From Pseudomonas umsongensis (GTDB lineage: Bacteria; Pseudomonadota; Gammaproteobacteria; Pseudomonadales; Pseudomonadaceae), in contig NZ_NIWU01000008.1 of the NCBI RefSeq assembly GCF_002236105.1, forward strand, positions 1-64,000: 64,000 bases of DNA, given 5' to 3'. Both the position numbers and the translations under genes were made by a program. A model generated the notes under the pieces. That model searched no databases and was not told the DNA's origin. It was given only the letters and a program-made list of their open reading frames with translations. Below, one piece after another: positions 51,309 through 59,637 of this stretch (the stretch's first letter is position 1; every line of letters begins with the position of its first letter).

Positions 51309-52889
51309 ATGAAATCATTAGGCTTGAACCTCCGAACGAGCGCCGTTGCCGCGTTAATAACGTTGTCAGGGTTCAGCCCTTTGGCATTGGCTCAAGATGA
51401 CGCACGCGCAACGATCTCAGTCAGCCCAGGCATTGCTGATATCACCAGTCTAGACCCGCACCGTGCCTCGCTTTTCGGTGATAAAGGCATCGTCGCCGAG
51501 ATGTTCAATGCTTTGGTGCGGTTCCCTCCTGGCAGTGCAGATCCGGCTGCGTTGGAGGCCGACCTCGCAGAGCGCTGGGAATCCTCTGATGACAAGAAGG
51601 TCTGGACTTTCTTTCTCCGCAAAGGGGTGATGTTCCATGGTGGTTATGGCGAGCTAAAGGCTGCCGATGTGGTTTACTCCATTCAAAGGGCAGCAGACCC
51701 GAAGCGCTCCAGCTTTTCAGCCAACTTCACTGCACTTGACAAAGTCGAGGCATTAGATGACTACACGGTCAAGGTAACTCTTAAGTACCCGGATACCGCG
51801 TTCCTTGGTCGAGTTTCAAACTACCACGGCGGTCAGATTGTCAGTAAGGCGGCAGTCGAGAAGCTGGGCGAGCGTTATGGCCAAGCGCCGATCGGAACTG
51901 GCCCGTTCGCCTTTTCGGAGCATGTTACCCAGCAGTATGTGAAATTGGTGGCCAACGATCAGTACTTTCTCGGTAAGCCGAAGCTTGGCGCGATTGTATA
52001 TAGGATGATCCCTTCAGACAGCGCTCGTGAGTTGGCTTTTGCCTCCAATGAGCTCGATCTTATGCTGGGCAAGCGTGAGCAGCGCTGGGTAGAGCGGAGC
52101 AAGGCCCGTGGTGTGACCGTGGACGTTTTCGAGCCCGCAGAATTCCGTACGCTCTTCCTTAACCGGAATATCAAGCCGTTAGATGATCTCAAGGTTCGTC
52201 AAGCTATCGCAGCGTCGGTCAAAATTGATGAAATCATTCGCTATGCCGGTAAAGATGTCGCCGATGTCGGATGCTCCGTTGTACCTAATGGTTACCAGGG
52301 GCTCGATTGCAGTGCCGGCCCATACGCTTACGATCCTGCACACGCGAAAGCCTTGCTAGCCAGCGCCGGCTATCCCAATGGGTTGAAGCTCAAAGCGGTG
52401 GTTTCCAACGCGGCCCCGCAATTGCCGATCATGGAGATTATCCAGGCACAGCTGGCGAAGGCAGGTATCAACTTGGAGATGGAGGTCGTGGATCATGCGA
52501 CTTACCAAGCCAAAAGCCGTCAGGATCAAAGCGCGATAGTGTTTTACGGTGCCGCCCGATACCCGGGCGCCGACTACTGGCTCACAGAGTTTTACGATTC
52601 GGCGTCTGCCATCGGCGCACCAGCTGCAATGTCGAATTTCGGACACTGCACTGTAGCTGATGATGCCATTCGCAAAGCTAGGGTAGAGGCTGATCCTCAG
52701 ACTCAACTGGATTTGTGGAAGAAAGCGCAAGTTCAGATTCACGACGACGTTTGCGCTATCCCACTGTTTGGTCTCAAGCAGGTCTGGGCTAAGGCTGCCA
52801 GCGTGGACTATGGGTACGTCCTCCACGGCGCTTTGAATCTGCAACCCCCAGTAACTGAGCTCACCACAGTGAAGCGGAGTGATCACTAA
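51309..52889 (+). CDS. ABC transporter family-5 solute-binding protein
   Basis: A 526-residue periplasmic binding protein of the peptide/opine/nickel family 5. The signal peptide is MKSLGLNLRTSAVAALITLS...ALA with cleavage before QDD. Family marks: ITSLDPHRASLFGD, AERWESSDDKKVWTFFLRKGVMFHGG, VVYSIQRAADPK, GTGPFAFSEH, and KVRQAIAASVKIDEII. GGAG lies 10 bases before the ATG. It is the first gene of a ten-gene run with oxidase subunits before the permeases, suggesting that substrate import and oxidation are coordinated. The ligand is a peptide, opine or N-substituted amino acid. Confidence 0.9.
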   Translation: MKSLGLNLRTSAVAALITLSGFSPLALAQDDARATISVSPGIADITSLDPHRASLFGDKGIVAEMFNALVRFPPGSADPAALEADLAERWESSDDKKVWTFFLRKGVMFHGGYGELKAADVVYSIQRAADPKRSSFSANFTALDKVEALDDYTVKVTLKYPDTAFLGRVSNYHGGQIVSKAAVEKLGERYGQAPIGTGPFAFSEHVTQQYVKLVANDQYFLGKPKLGAIVYRMIPSDSARELAFASNELDLMLGKREQRWVERSKARGVTVDVFEPAEFRTLFLNRNIKPLDDLKVRQAIAASVKIDEIIRYAGKDVADVGCSVVPNGYQGLDCSAGPYAYDPAHAKALLASAGYPNGLKLKAVVSNAAPQLPIMEIIQAQLAKAGINLEMEVVDHATYQAKSRQDQSAIVFYGAARYPGADYWLTEFYDSASAIGAPAAMSNFGHCTVADDAIRKARVEADPQTQLDLWKKAQVQIHDDVCAIPLFGLKQVWAKAASVDYGYVLHGALNLQPPVTELTTVKRSDH

Positions 52890-54017
52890 ATGACTCCCCA
52901 ATTTGATGTGATCATCATTGGCGGAGGCATGGTGGGGGCCGCGATCGGCTACGGCCTCGCGGGTGCTAAGCGCCGTATTTTGATGCTGGATGGAGCTGAC
53001 ACCGATTATCGCGCCGCCAAGGCTAATTTCGGTCTGGTGTGGGCTCATGGCAAGGGGATGCGAGATCCTGACTATCAGCGGCTGTCTCTCAACGCAGCTA
53101 AGGCATGGCCAAGTTTCGCTTCGCAGCTTGAGGAAGAAAGCGGCATCTCACTGGACTACGAGCAGAAGGGAGGCCTGAACTTCTGCCTGAGTGACGACGA
53201 GTTCGATGCTCGGGCGAAGGCAATGGATGCCTGGAATAGGCAAACGCCAGAACTCGCCCCTTCAGCCCATATGCTGGATCGAACTGAACTATTGCGTCGA
53301 TTTCCAACAATGAAGCTCGGCAAGTCTGTTGTTGGTGCGAGTTTCGGCGACTTCGATGGGCATGCGAACCCACTTCGGTTGCTTGCCGCAATGCACAAAG
53401 CCTTTATGGCACGTGGCGGGCAGTTGCAGAACAATCGTCCAGTCACCCACATTCGACGCCTATCTGGCGGGGGCTTCGAAGTTCAGTCAGGGGACTACCG
53501 TGCCCAGTGTGAACGAATCGTCGTTGCGGCTGGATTGGGGTGCGCAGCGCTTGGGCCAATGGTGGGTCTACACGTGCCTATCCGCCCGCAGCGGGGCCAA
53601 CTCCTGGTTACTGAGCGCCTTGCGCCGCTACTTCCAATCCCTGGGAGCGGATTGCGGCAAACGGCGGAAGGTACGGTGATGATTGGCGTTACGCAAGAAG
53701 AGGTAGGTTTTGACCTCGCAACAACTACCGAAGGCGCTGCGCGGATAACTCGTAAGGCGTTGAAGATTCTTCCAGATCTTGCACAAGCCAAATTAGTTCG
53801 CCAGTGGTCTTGCCTCCGGATCATGACGCCAGATGGAAATCCTGTGTATGCGAGGTCATTGACACACCCTGGTGCAGAGATTGCCACCTGTCACTCAGGT
53901 GTGACCTTGGCGTCCTTCCACGCCAATGAGTACGCGAAAGTCTTCGACGCAAAATCGATCCCCGCTGATTTAGAGATTTTCCATTATGGACGTTTCAATC
54001 TTCAAAAAACTTCCTGA
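52890..54017 (+). CDS. DAO-type FAD oxidoreductase (opine oxidase-like beta subunit)
   Basis: A 375-residue flavoprotein with N-terminal dinucleotide-binding motif VIIIGGGMVGAAIGYGLA and the DAO-fold (glycine oxidase/HcnC/OoxB-like). Conserved elements include KANFGLVWAHGKG, a central ERIVVAAGLGCAAL and IRPQRGQLLVTE, and the C-terminal CHSGVTLASFHA. In opine oxidases and HcnABC-like enzymes this subunit oxidises the C-N bond of the substrate. The ATG abuts the stop of the binding-protein gene. It overlaps the [2Fe-2S] gene by 32 bases. HCN synthase is excluded as the default since order and ABC context differ. Confidence 0.88.
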   Translation: MTPQFDVIIIGGGMVGAAIGYGLAGAKRRILMLDGADTDYRAAKANFGLVWAHGKGMRDPDYQRLSLNAAKAWPSFASQLEEESGISLDYEQKGGLNFCLSDDEFDARAKAMDAWNRQTPELAPSAHMLDRTELLRRFPTMKLGKSVVGASFGDFDGHANPLRLLAAMHKAFMARGGQLQNNRPVTHIRRLSGGGFEVQSGDYRAQCERIVVAAGLGCAALGPMVGLHVPIRPQRGQLLVTERLAPLLPIPGSGLRQTAEGTVMIGVTQEEVGFDLATTTEGAARITRKALKILPDLAQAKLVRQWSCLRIMTPDGNPVYARSLTHPGAEIATCHSGVTLASFHANEYAKVFDAKSIPADLEIFHYGRFNLQKTS

Positions 54018-54294
54018 ACTGCACGCCGTCACTATCACTATTTATGTGGATGGCGTTCCAGTGATGGCTGAACAAGGTGAAACGGTAGCGGCGGTGTTGC
54101 TGAGGCAAAGCACTGCAGTCAACCGAACCTCCCCAGTGAAAGGAAGCCCGCGTGCGCCCTATTGCATGATGGGCGTTTGCTTCGACTGCCTTGCAGTAGT
54201 GGATGGGAATGCCTCCACCCAAACTTGTTTAGTGACAGTTAAAGAAGGAATGCGCGTTGAGCGGCAGTATGGCCGTCGGAGTGTAGTGTCGTGA
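53986..54294 (+). CDS. [2Fe-2S] small subunit (HcnA/OoxA-gamma-like)
   Basis: A 102-residue ferredoxin-like protein. It has VDGVPVMAEQGETVAAVLLR, then CMMGVCFDC (C-x4-C-x2-C) and a fourth Cys in TQTCLVTV, the pattern of (2Fe-2S)-binding small subunits of amine/opine dehydrogenases (HcnA-like, LhpE-like). It passes electrons between the FAD subunits and the membrane chain. Starts 32 bases within the end of the DAO gene and ends with a GTG/TGA overlap with the next subunit. Confidence 0.88.
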   Translation: MDVSIFKKLPELHAVTITIYVDGVPVMAEQGETVAAVLLRQSTAVNRTSPVKGSPRAPYCMMGVCFDCLAVVDGNASTQTCLVTVKEGMRVERQYGRRSVVS

Positions 54295-55691
54295 GCCGAA
54301 CGTTTGATGTGATTGTCGTCGGCGCTGGGCCTGCCGGCATGAGTGCTGCCGTTGTTCTTGGCGAGCAAGGCCTTCAGGTGCTTGTGGTAGATGAGCAGCC
54401 TGCACCAGGTGGACAAATTTGGCGTGCTGTTGAAACCGTTGCGCACACCGCCACGGGTGACATTTTGGGTGCCGAGTACAAAGCCGGTGCAGAACTGGTG
54501 CAGCGGTTCCGTGCATGCGGTGCAACGTACGAGCCTAACACTCAGGTGTGGAAGATTGAGCCTGGCTGGACTGTGTTTATCAAGAGCAATGGTGTAGCTG
54601 AAGCAGTCAATGCCCGACAGTTGTTACTTGCCACCGGTGCGCAAGAGCGCCCAGCTCCATTTCCAGGGTGGACGCTCCCAGGTGTCCTCACAGTAGGGGC
54701 CGCCCAGATCCTTCTTAAAACGTCTCGCCAGATCCCTACAGAACCTGTTTGGGTGGTCGGTAGTGGGCCATTACCCCTGCTGTACATGGCCCAACTCATT
54801 CGAGCGGGTGGCAAAGTCGCTGGCTGGCTGGATACCACGCCGCCAGGCGGTTGGCGCCGCGCGCTTCCCTGGGCAAGCTCAATGGTCGCAGAGTTCAAGG
54901 AAGTCAGTAAGGGCCTTGCTTGGCTGCATGAAATCCGGCGATCGGGGGCTCGCCGAATCAAAGGCTTTACAGAGCTGCGAGCCCTGGGGGATGGCAGGCT
55001 TCAACAGCTTCAGTTCAAGCTTAAAAGCGGTCAGCTCTGCACAGTCCCTGCGAGCGTGCTCCTGTCCCACGAAGGGGTCATCCCTTCTATTCACATTACC
55101 CAATCACTTGGCTGCAAACACGCCTGGAGTACACAGCAAAAGTGCCTAGTTCCAGACATTGATGAATGGGGCGAGACCGATCAGCCGGGTATTTTCGTTG
55201 CGGGTGATGGTGCAGGAATCGGCGGTGCCAAAGCAGCGTGTGTCAGGGGCGAGCTGGCAGCAATTGGCATTGCTAAGCGTGCCGGCTGTATGGCTGCAGA
55301 AGCAGTGGCACAGCAAACGGATGTGTTGAATCGTCGTCTGCAGACATTGTTACGCCTGCGGCCAATGCTGGATTCGATGTATCCCCCACGCGAGAGCATT
55401 TACACCCCATCCGACGAGACAGTGGTCTGCCGCTGTGAGGAGCTGACGGCAGGAGACATTCGTAAGGCCTGTGCAATAGCCCAACCGGGGGTAAATCAGC
55501 TTAAGGCGTTTACGCGTGCGGGTATGGGCCCCTGCCAAGGTCGGCAATGCGGTTACACCATCGCGAGCATCGTTGCAGCCGAGCAACAAAAAGCAGTTGA
55601 GGATGTTGGTTTCTACCGGATCCGACCACCCCTTAAACCAATAACACTTGGGGAACTGGCCTCACTTGATGTGGAGGAGAAATTGCCATGA
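54291..55691 (+). CDS. FAD/NAD-binding subunit with BFD-like [2Fe-2S] domain (alpha subunit)
   Basis: A 466-residue flavoprotein. An N-terminal motif VIVVGAGPAGMSAAVVLGEQG binds FAD; a second dinucleotide fold starts at VWVVGSGPLPLLYMAQL. IFVAGDGAGIGGAKAACVRG lies in the FAD-contact region. The C-terminus carries a BFD-type [2Fe-2S] domain, CRCEELTAGDIRKAC, then GPCQGRQCGY. This layout is that of HcnB, OoxA/NoxA and hydroxyproline dehydrogenase alpha subunits. Together with the DAO and [2Fe-2S] products it should form a heterotrimeric membrane-linked dehydrogenase. GTG start overlaps the preceding stop. Confidence 0.9.
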   Translation: MSRTFDVIVVGAGPAGMSAAVVLGEQGLQVLVVDEQPAPGGQIWRAVETVAHTATGDILGAEYKAGAELVQRFRACGATYEPNTQVWKIEPGWTVFIKSNGVAEAVNARQLLLATGAQERPAPFPGWTLPGVLTVGAAQILLKTSRQIPTEPVWVVGSGPLPLLYMAQLIRAGGKVAGWLDTTPPGGWRRALPWASSMVAEFKEVSKGLAWLHEIRRSGARRIKGFTELRALGDGRLQQLQFKLKSGQLCTVPASVLLSHEGVIPSIHITQSLGCKHAWSTQQKCLVPDIDEWGETDQPGIFVAGDGAGIGGAKAACVRGELAAIGIAKRAGCMAAEAVAQQTDVLNRRLQTLLRLRPMLDSMYPPRESIYTPSDETVVCRCEELTAGDIRKACAIAQPGVNQLKAFTRAGMGPCQGRQCGYTIASIVAAEQQKAVEDVGFYRIRPPLKPITLGELASLDVEEKLP

Positions 55692-55819
55692 TTCACACCT
55701 TGAAAAACCTGATGAGGCCGCCGCGTGGAGGCATGCCACTCGCGGTGGCAGCTCAAAGACTGAGCACAATCGATATGGTGTCAACGTCTGAGCTAACGAT
55801 CTTTGGAGAGCTGTCATGA
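55688..55819 (+). CDS. 43-residue ORF, coupled on both sides
   Basis: A short open frame that begins in the stop of the alpha subunit (ATGA at 55688) and ends in the start of the first permease (ATGA at 55816). The product starts MIHTLKNLMRPPRGG and ends TSELTIFGELS; no membrane helix or motif is visible. GGAGAG just before its end would serve the permease. The exact double overlap and lack of stops favour real translation, at least to carry ribosomes from one gene to the next. A tiny subunit or a leftover of a larger gene are the options. Confidence 0.5.
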   Translation: MIHTLKNLMRPPRGGMPLAVAAQRLSTIDMVSTSELTIFGELS

Positions 55820-56757
55820 TTCAGTTTGCGATTAAGCGACTGATGCTCGCGATTCCGACCTTGCTGGCGATGTTGACCGCTGTCTTTGTACTCGTTCGCC
55901 TGGTGCCTGGTGATCCAGCTGCTGTCATGCTCGGTGACCAGGCGAGTGCAGAATCTTTGGCAGCCATGCGCGAGCAGTTGGGCCTAAATCAACCAATCGC
56001 GATGCAATACATCCACTTCCTTGGCGACATGCTCACCGGGAATTTTGGGGCCTCTATGACCAGCGGCAAAACAGTGCTGCAGGAGGTATCCCTGGTTCTG
56101 CCGTGGACGCTGCAATTGACGTTTGCATCCGTACTGATTGGCCTTGTGTTCGGCCTGCCGCTTGGGGTTTGGGCGGCGCTTCGTCGCAACGCCTGGCCAG
56201 ACTACGTTGGCCGCATTCTGTCATTGACTGGATTGTCGTTCCCCGCGTTTGTGTCTGCCATGTTGATGCTCCTGGTTTTCGCCATCCATTTCCGGTGGTT
56301 CCCAGTGATCGGAAGCCTGGTCGATGGTGGATTCCTCTCCCAACTCCACGCTCTCACGCTGCCTGCATTGAACCTGGGGTTGATCATGACGGCCTATGTA
56401 ATGCGTGTTACGCGCTCCTCGATGATCAGCGTGCTCGGTGAAGATTACATCCGTACTGCCAAAGCCAAGGGAGTTCGTCCTATGCGCTTGGTATTACGGC
56501 ATGGGCTGCGTAACGCACTCATCCCGATTGTGACGGTTGTAGGCCTTTATTTTGGGACGCTCATCGGCAACTCCGTCTTGACCGAAATCGTGTTTAACCG
56601 TCCTGGTCTGGGGAAATTGATTCTGGGTGCTCTCAATACCCGGGACTACACCCTGCTCCAAGGGCTGATGGTCGTATTCGCACTGTGTGTGATCGTCGTA
56701 AACATCATCACCGACATCGTTTACGGGTTGGTTGATCCTCGGGTGAAAATCAAATGA
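55816..56757 (+). CDS. ABC transporter permease, DppB type
   Basis: A 313-residue inner-membrane permease with six helices. The typical N-terminus (IKRLMLAIPTLLAMLTAVFVLVRLVPGDPA) and the EAA loop (DYIRTAKAKGVRPMRLVLRHGLRNALIP) mark the DppB/OppB class. It ends with the family's VDPRVKIK. Overlaps the 43-codon ORF at its start and the DppC-type gene at its end (ATGA). Confidence 0.93.
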   Translation: MIQFAIKRLMLAIPTLLAMLTAVFVLVRLVPGDPAAVMLGDQASAESLAAMREQLGLNQPIAMQYIHFLGDMLTGNFGASMTSGKTVLQEVSLVLPWTLQLTFASVLIGLVFGLPLGVWAALRRNAWPDYVGRILSLTGLSFPAFVSAMLMLLVFAIHFRWFPVIGSLVDGGFLSQLHALTLPALNLGLIMTAYVMRVTRSSMISVLGEDYIRTAKAKGVRPMRLVLRHGLRNALIPIVTVVGLYFGTLIGNSVLTEIVFNRPGLGKLILGALNTRDYTLLQGLMVVFALCVIVVNIITDIVYGLVDPRVKIK

Positions 56758-57626
56758 CTACTCTCACTGCACCACTCGTAGCCAAGCCCACAACACTTTG
56801 GCAAGCACTGTTTCAGAACCGTCTTTCCTGGATTGGAATTGGCCTTCTGGTGGCGATCGTCCTGGTCGCATTGTTCGCACCTTTGATCGCGCCATATGAC
56901 CCATTGCAGCAGAACATCGCTTATCGGTTAGAGCCGCCGTCTGCAGAGTTTTGGCTTGGCACGGACACCTACGGTCGGGATGTATTGTCCCGCCTGATTT
57001 ACGGGACTCGCGTGTCGCTGCTCGTTGGTTTTGTCGCCGTACTGATCGCGATGGTTGTTGGTTCCGCGCTTGGTGTGATCGCCGGGTACGTCGGGGGCAT
57101 CACAGATCGACTGATCACCGGCTTGGTTGATGTGTTGCTGTCGTTTCCGACACTGCTGCTTGGGCTCATGGTTGCCGCAATGCTCGGCGCGAGTCTTGAA
57201 AACCTGATCATTGCAATCGCTATCACCGAGATCGCACCTTTTGTGCGTATCGCCCGGGCTCCGACCATAGCTCTTAAACAACGTGACTTTGTCGAGGCTG
57301 GTCGGTCATTGGGGTATGGCCCCGGTCGACTGATGACTGTGCACATTCTGCCCAACATGATCTCGGAAGTGCTTGTACTCGGTGCACTGTGGATGGCCAC
57401 GGCTATCCGTACAGAAGCTTCCCTCAGCTTCATTGGGCTGGGTGTTCCACCTCCCGCACCAACGTGGGGAAGCATGATCAGGGAAGGGTTTGAGAACATT
57501 TTGGACGCGTGGTGGCTTACGGTATTCCCGAGCCTCGCAATTCTGCTGACCGTGCTCGCGTTGAGCCTGCTGGGCGACGCATTGCGCGATGCAAACGATC
57601 CCAAGACCCGTTCGGAGCGCTCATGA
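56754..57626 (+). CDS. ABC transporter permease, DppC type
   Basis: A 290-residue permease with six helices: a cytoplasmic N-terminal stretch, then APLIAPYDPLQQN, WLGTDTYGRDVLSRLIYGTRVSL and the EAA loop ALKQRDFVEAGRSLGYGPGRL. Pairs with the DppB-type product. Its start overlaps the DppB-type stop, and its own stop overlaps the ATPase start (ATGA). Confidence 0.93.
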   Translation: MTTLTAPLVAKPTTLWQALFQNRLSWIGIGLLVAIVLVALFAPLIAPYDPLQQNIAYRLEPPSAEFWLGTDTYGRDVLSRLIYGTRVSLLVGFVAVLIAMVVGSALGVIAGYVGGITDRLITGLVDVLLSFPTLLLGLMVAAMLGASLENLIIAIAITEIAPFVRIARAPTIALKQRDFVEAGRSLGYGPGRLMTVHILPNMISEVLVLGALWMATAIRTEASLSFIGLGVPPPAPTWGSMIREGFENILDAWWLTVFPSLAILLTVLALSLLGDALRDANDPKTRSERS

Positions 57627-59524
57627 ATACAATAAGTGCAGGTCAGGTAAACCGTAATAAGCCCGGAGCAGGCATCAGCGAGGCCTCATCTATGAACGGA
57701 TCGCTTCCGTTAAACCAAGAAACTGTTCTTGAAGTTACAGGGTTGAACGTCGCATTCCGGCGAGGAGGTGGATGGTCGCCAGTTGTTAAAGACCTCAGCT
57801 TCCGTGTGGCGCGAGGCGAGACGCTGGCAATCGTAGGCGAATCGGGCTCCGGGAAAAGCGTTTCTGCTATGTCCATCCTAGGACTGCTCCCAGCTAATAC
57901 GTCGCAGGTGACTGGGAGCATCCGGCTGCAGGGGCAGGAATTGCTGAGCCTACCTGAGAAGGAAATGGCAGATGTACGTGGAAACCGGATTGCAATGATC
58001 TTCCAGGAGCCGATGACTTCGCTGAATCCAGTTATGACCATCGGTGAACAGATTGCTGAGCCATTGCGGTTACACCGAGGGCTCGATGCAATCCAGGCAA
58101 AAGAAGAAGCGCTGAGGCTGATGGAGCGGGTTCGCATTCCAGCTGCTCAGGAGCGTTATAACGACTACCCGCATCAATTTTCCGGCGGGATGCGTCAACG
58201 CGTCATGATCGCGATGGCGTTGGCCTGTAATCCTGCAGTTTTGATAGCCGACGAGCCGACCACAGCGCTTGATGTGACCATCCAGGCGCAAATCCTGGAG
58301 TTGATCAAGGAATTGCAAGCGCAAGAGCATATGGCGGTGGTCTTCATCACTCATGATATGGGCGTGGTTGCACAGATCGCGGATCGTACGCTGGTCATGT
58401 ATCGCGGCGACCTGGTAGAAACGGCTTCCACATCGGAGATTTTTTCGGCGCCTCAAAAACCGTATACGAAAGCGTTGTTGTCTGCAGTGCCCGAACTCGG
58501 ATCAATGGCAGCTGAACCATCGCCTAAGCCGTTCCCGATATATGACATCGCGACCGGAACCAATGTCTTCGCTCCCGAGATGAAAGACAGTGTGCGCCAT
58601 ACCAAACCTTATCTACTAGAGGTGTCTGGCCTGACAACCCGGTTTGATGTGCGGTCTGGCTTTTTCAAGCGAGTCACTGGCCGGGTGCATGCGGTCGAAA
58701 ACGTAAGTTTCAATCTTAGCCAGGGTGAAACACTTGCGATTGTTGGAGAGTCTGGCTGCGGTAAATCCACGACCGGACGACTCATTACGGGATTGCTTGA
58801 TCCAACCCATGGGTCAGTCAAATTAGAGGGTGTAGAGCTCGGGTCTATTACACCAATGGAGCGTGCCAGGAAGATCCAGATGGTCTTCCAAGATCCTTAT
58901 TCAAGTCTGAATCCACGACAGACCGTAGCACAATCAATCATAGAGCCGCTCAGAGTGCACGGGCTCTACGATGCCAAGCGGTGTGAAGAGGTTGCCATTG
59001 AATTGCTCGTAAAAGTGGGGCTTCCAGCCGATGCTGCCTCGCGCTTGCCGCACGAGTTTTCTGGCGGACAGCGCCAACGTGTGTGCATAGCGCGGGCTTT
59101 GGCATTGAGACCAGGAACGATTGTCGCCGACGAGGCGGTTTCTGCCTTGGATGTGTCGGTAAAAGTCCAAATTGTGAATCTGTTGCTTGAATTGCAACAG
59201 GAGTTCGGGCTGGGCTTCATATTCATTAGCCATGACATGGCAGTAGTTGAACGCGTCAGCCACCGTGTTGCGGTTATGTATATGGGAGAAGTGGTCGAAA
59301 TTGGGCCTCGGGCAGCAATCTTTAATAATCCCAAGCATCCCTACACGCGCCGTTTGATTGATGCAGTACCTATCCCTGACCCTGCACGCAAGCAGGTACA
59401 GCGAGTTTCTGGCGGCACCTTGAGAACCCCATATAAGCCTCATGATTTTATTCCTCCGGCACGGGTGTATCACCAAGCCAGCGAGGGCCACTTTTATATG
59501 GAGCCCGAAGGTGAATGGTGCTGA
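57623..59524 (+). CDS. Double ABC ATPase (DppD-DppF fusion type)
   Basis: A 633-residue protein with two full ATP-binding cassettes. The first has GESGSGKSVSAMS, QEPMTSLNPV, FSGGMRQRVMIAMALA and IADEPTTALD; the second has GESGCGKSTTGR, QDPYSSLNPR, FSGGQRQRVCIARALA and VADEAVSALD. In the second Walker B the usual DEP reads DEA, a mild change. The ATG at 57623 overlaps the permease stop; the first 30 residues are a polar tail. It powers both permeases of the peptide/opine-type importer. The C-terminus has the oligopeptide-transporter extension PYTRRLIDAVPIPDP. Confidence 0.92.
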   Translation: MNTISAGQVNRNKPGAGISEASSMNGSLPLNQETVLEVTGLNVAFRRGGGWSPVVKDLSFRVARGETLAIVGESGSGKSVSAMSILGLLPANTSQVTGSIRLQGQELLSLPEKEMADVRGNRIAMIFQEPMTSLNPVMTIGEQIAEPLRLHRGLDAIQAKEEALRLMERVRIPAAQERYNDYPHQFSGGMRQRVMIAMALACNPAVLIADEPTTALDVTIQAQILELIKELQAQEHMAVVFITHDMGVVAQIADRTLVMYRGDLVETASTSEIFSAPQKPYTKALLSAVPELGSMAAEPSPKPFPIYDIATGTNVFAPEMKDSVRHTKPYLLEVSGLTTRFDVRSGFFKRVTGRVHAVENVSFNLSQGETLAIVGESGCGKSTTGRLITGLLDPTHGSVKLEGVELGSITPMERARKIQMVFQDPYSSLNPRQTVAQSIIEPLRVHGLYDAKRCEEVAIELLVKVGLPADAASRLPHEFSGGQRQRVCIARALALRPGTIVADEAVSALDVSVKVQIVNLLLELQQEFGLGFIFISHDMAVVERVSHRVAVMYMGEVVEIGPRAAIFNNPKHPYTRRLIDAVPIPDPARKQVQRVSGGTLRTPYKPHDFIPPARVYHQASEGHFYMEPEGEWC

Positions 59525-59637
59525 GTCTGAACTAGAGACTTGGCGGGCTAAACCAACATTCAATAACGAAACGCAGTGCTGCTTCTCGGTGTTTATCTCT
59601 AAACGCTGGGCGGCACTGCTTTACCTAGGATCTGGAA

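Noticed and set aside
52890..55691. DAO / [2Fe-2S] / FAD-BFD genes considered as hydrogen cyanide synthase (hcnABC)
   Set aside because: The gene order differs (hcnABC is [2Fe-2S], FAD-BFD, DAO), and the three are embedded in an ABC importer operon, as in opine and hydroxyproline dehydrogenases.
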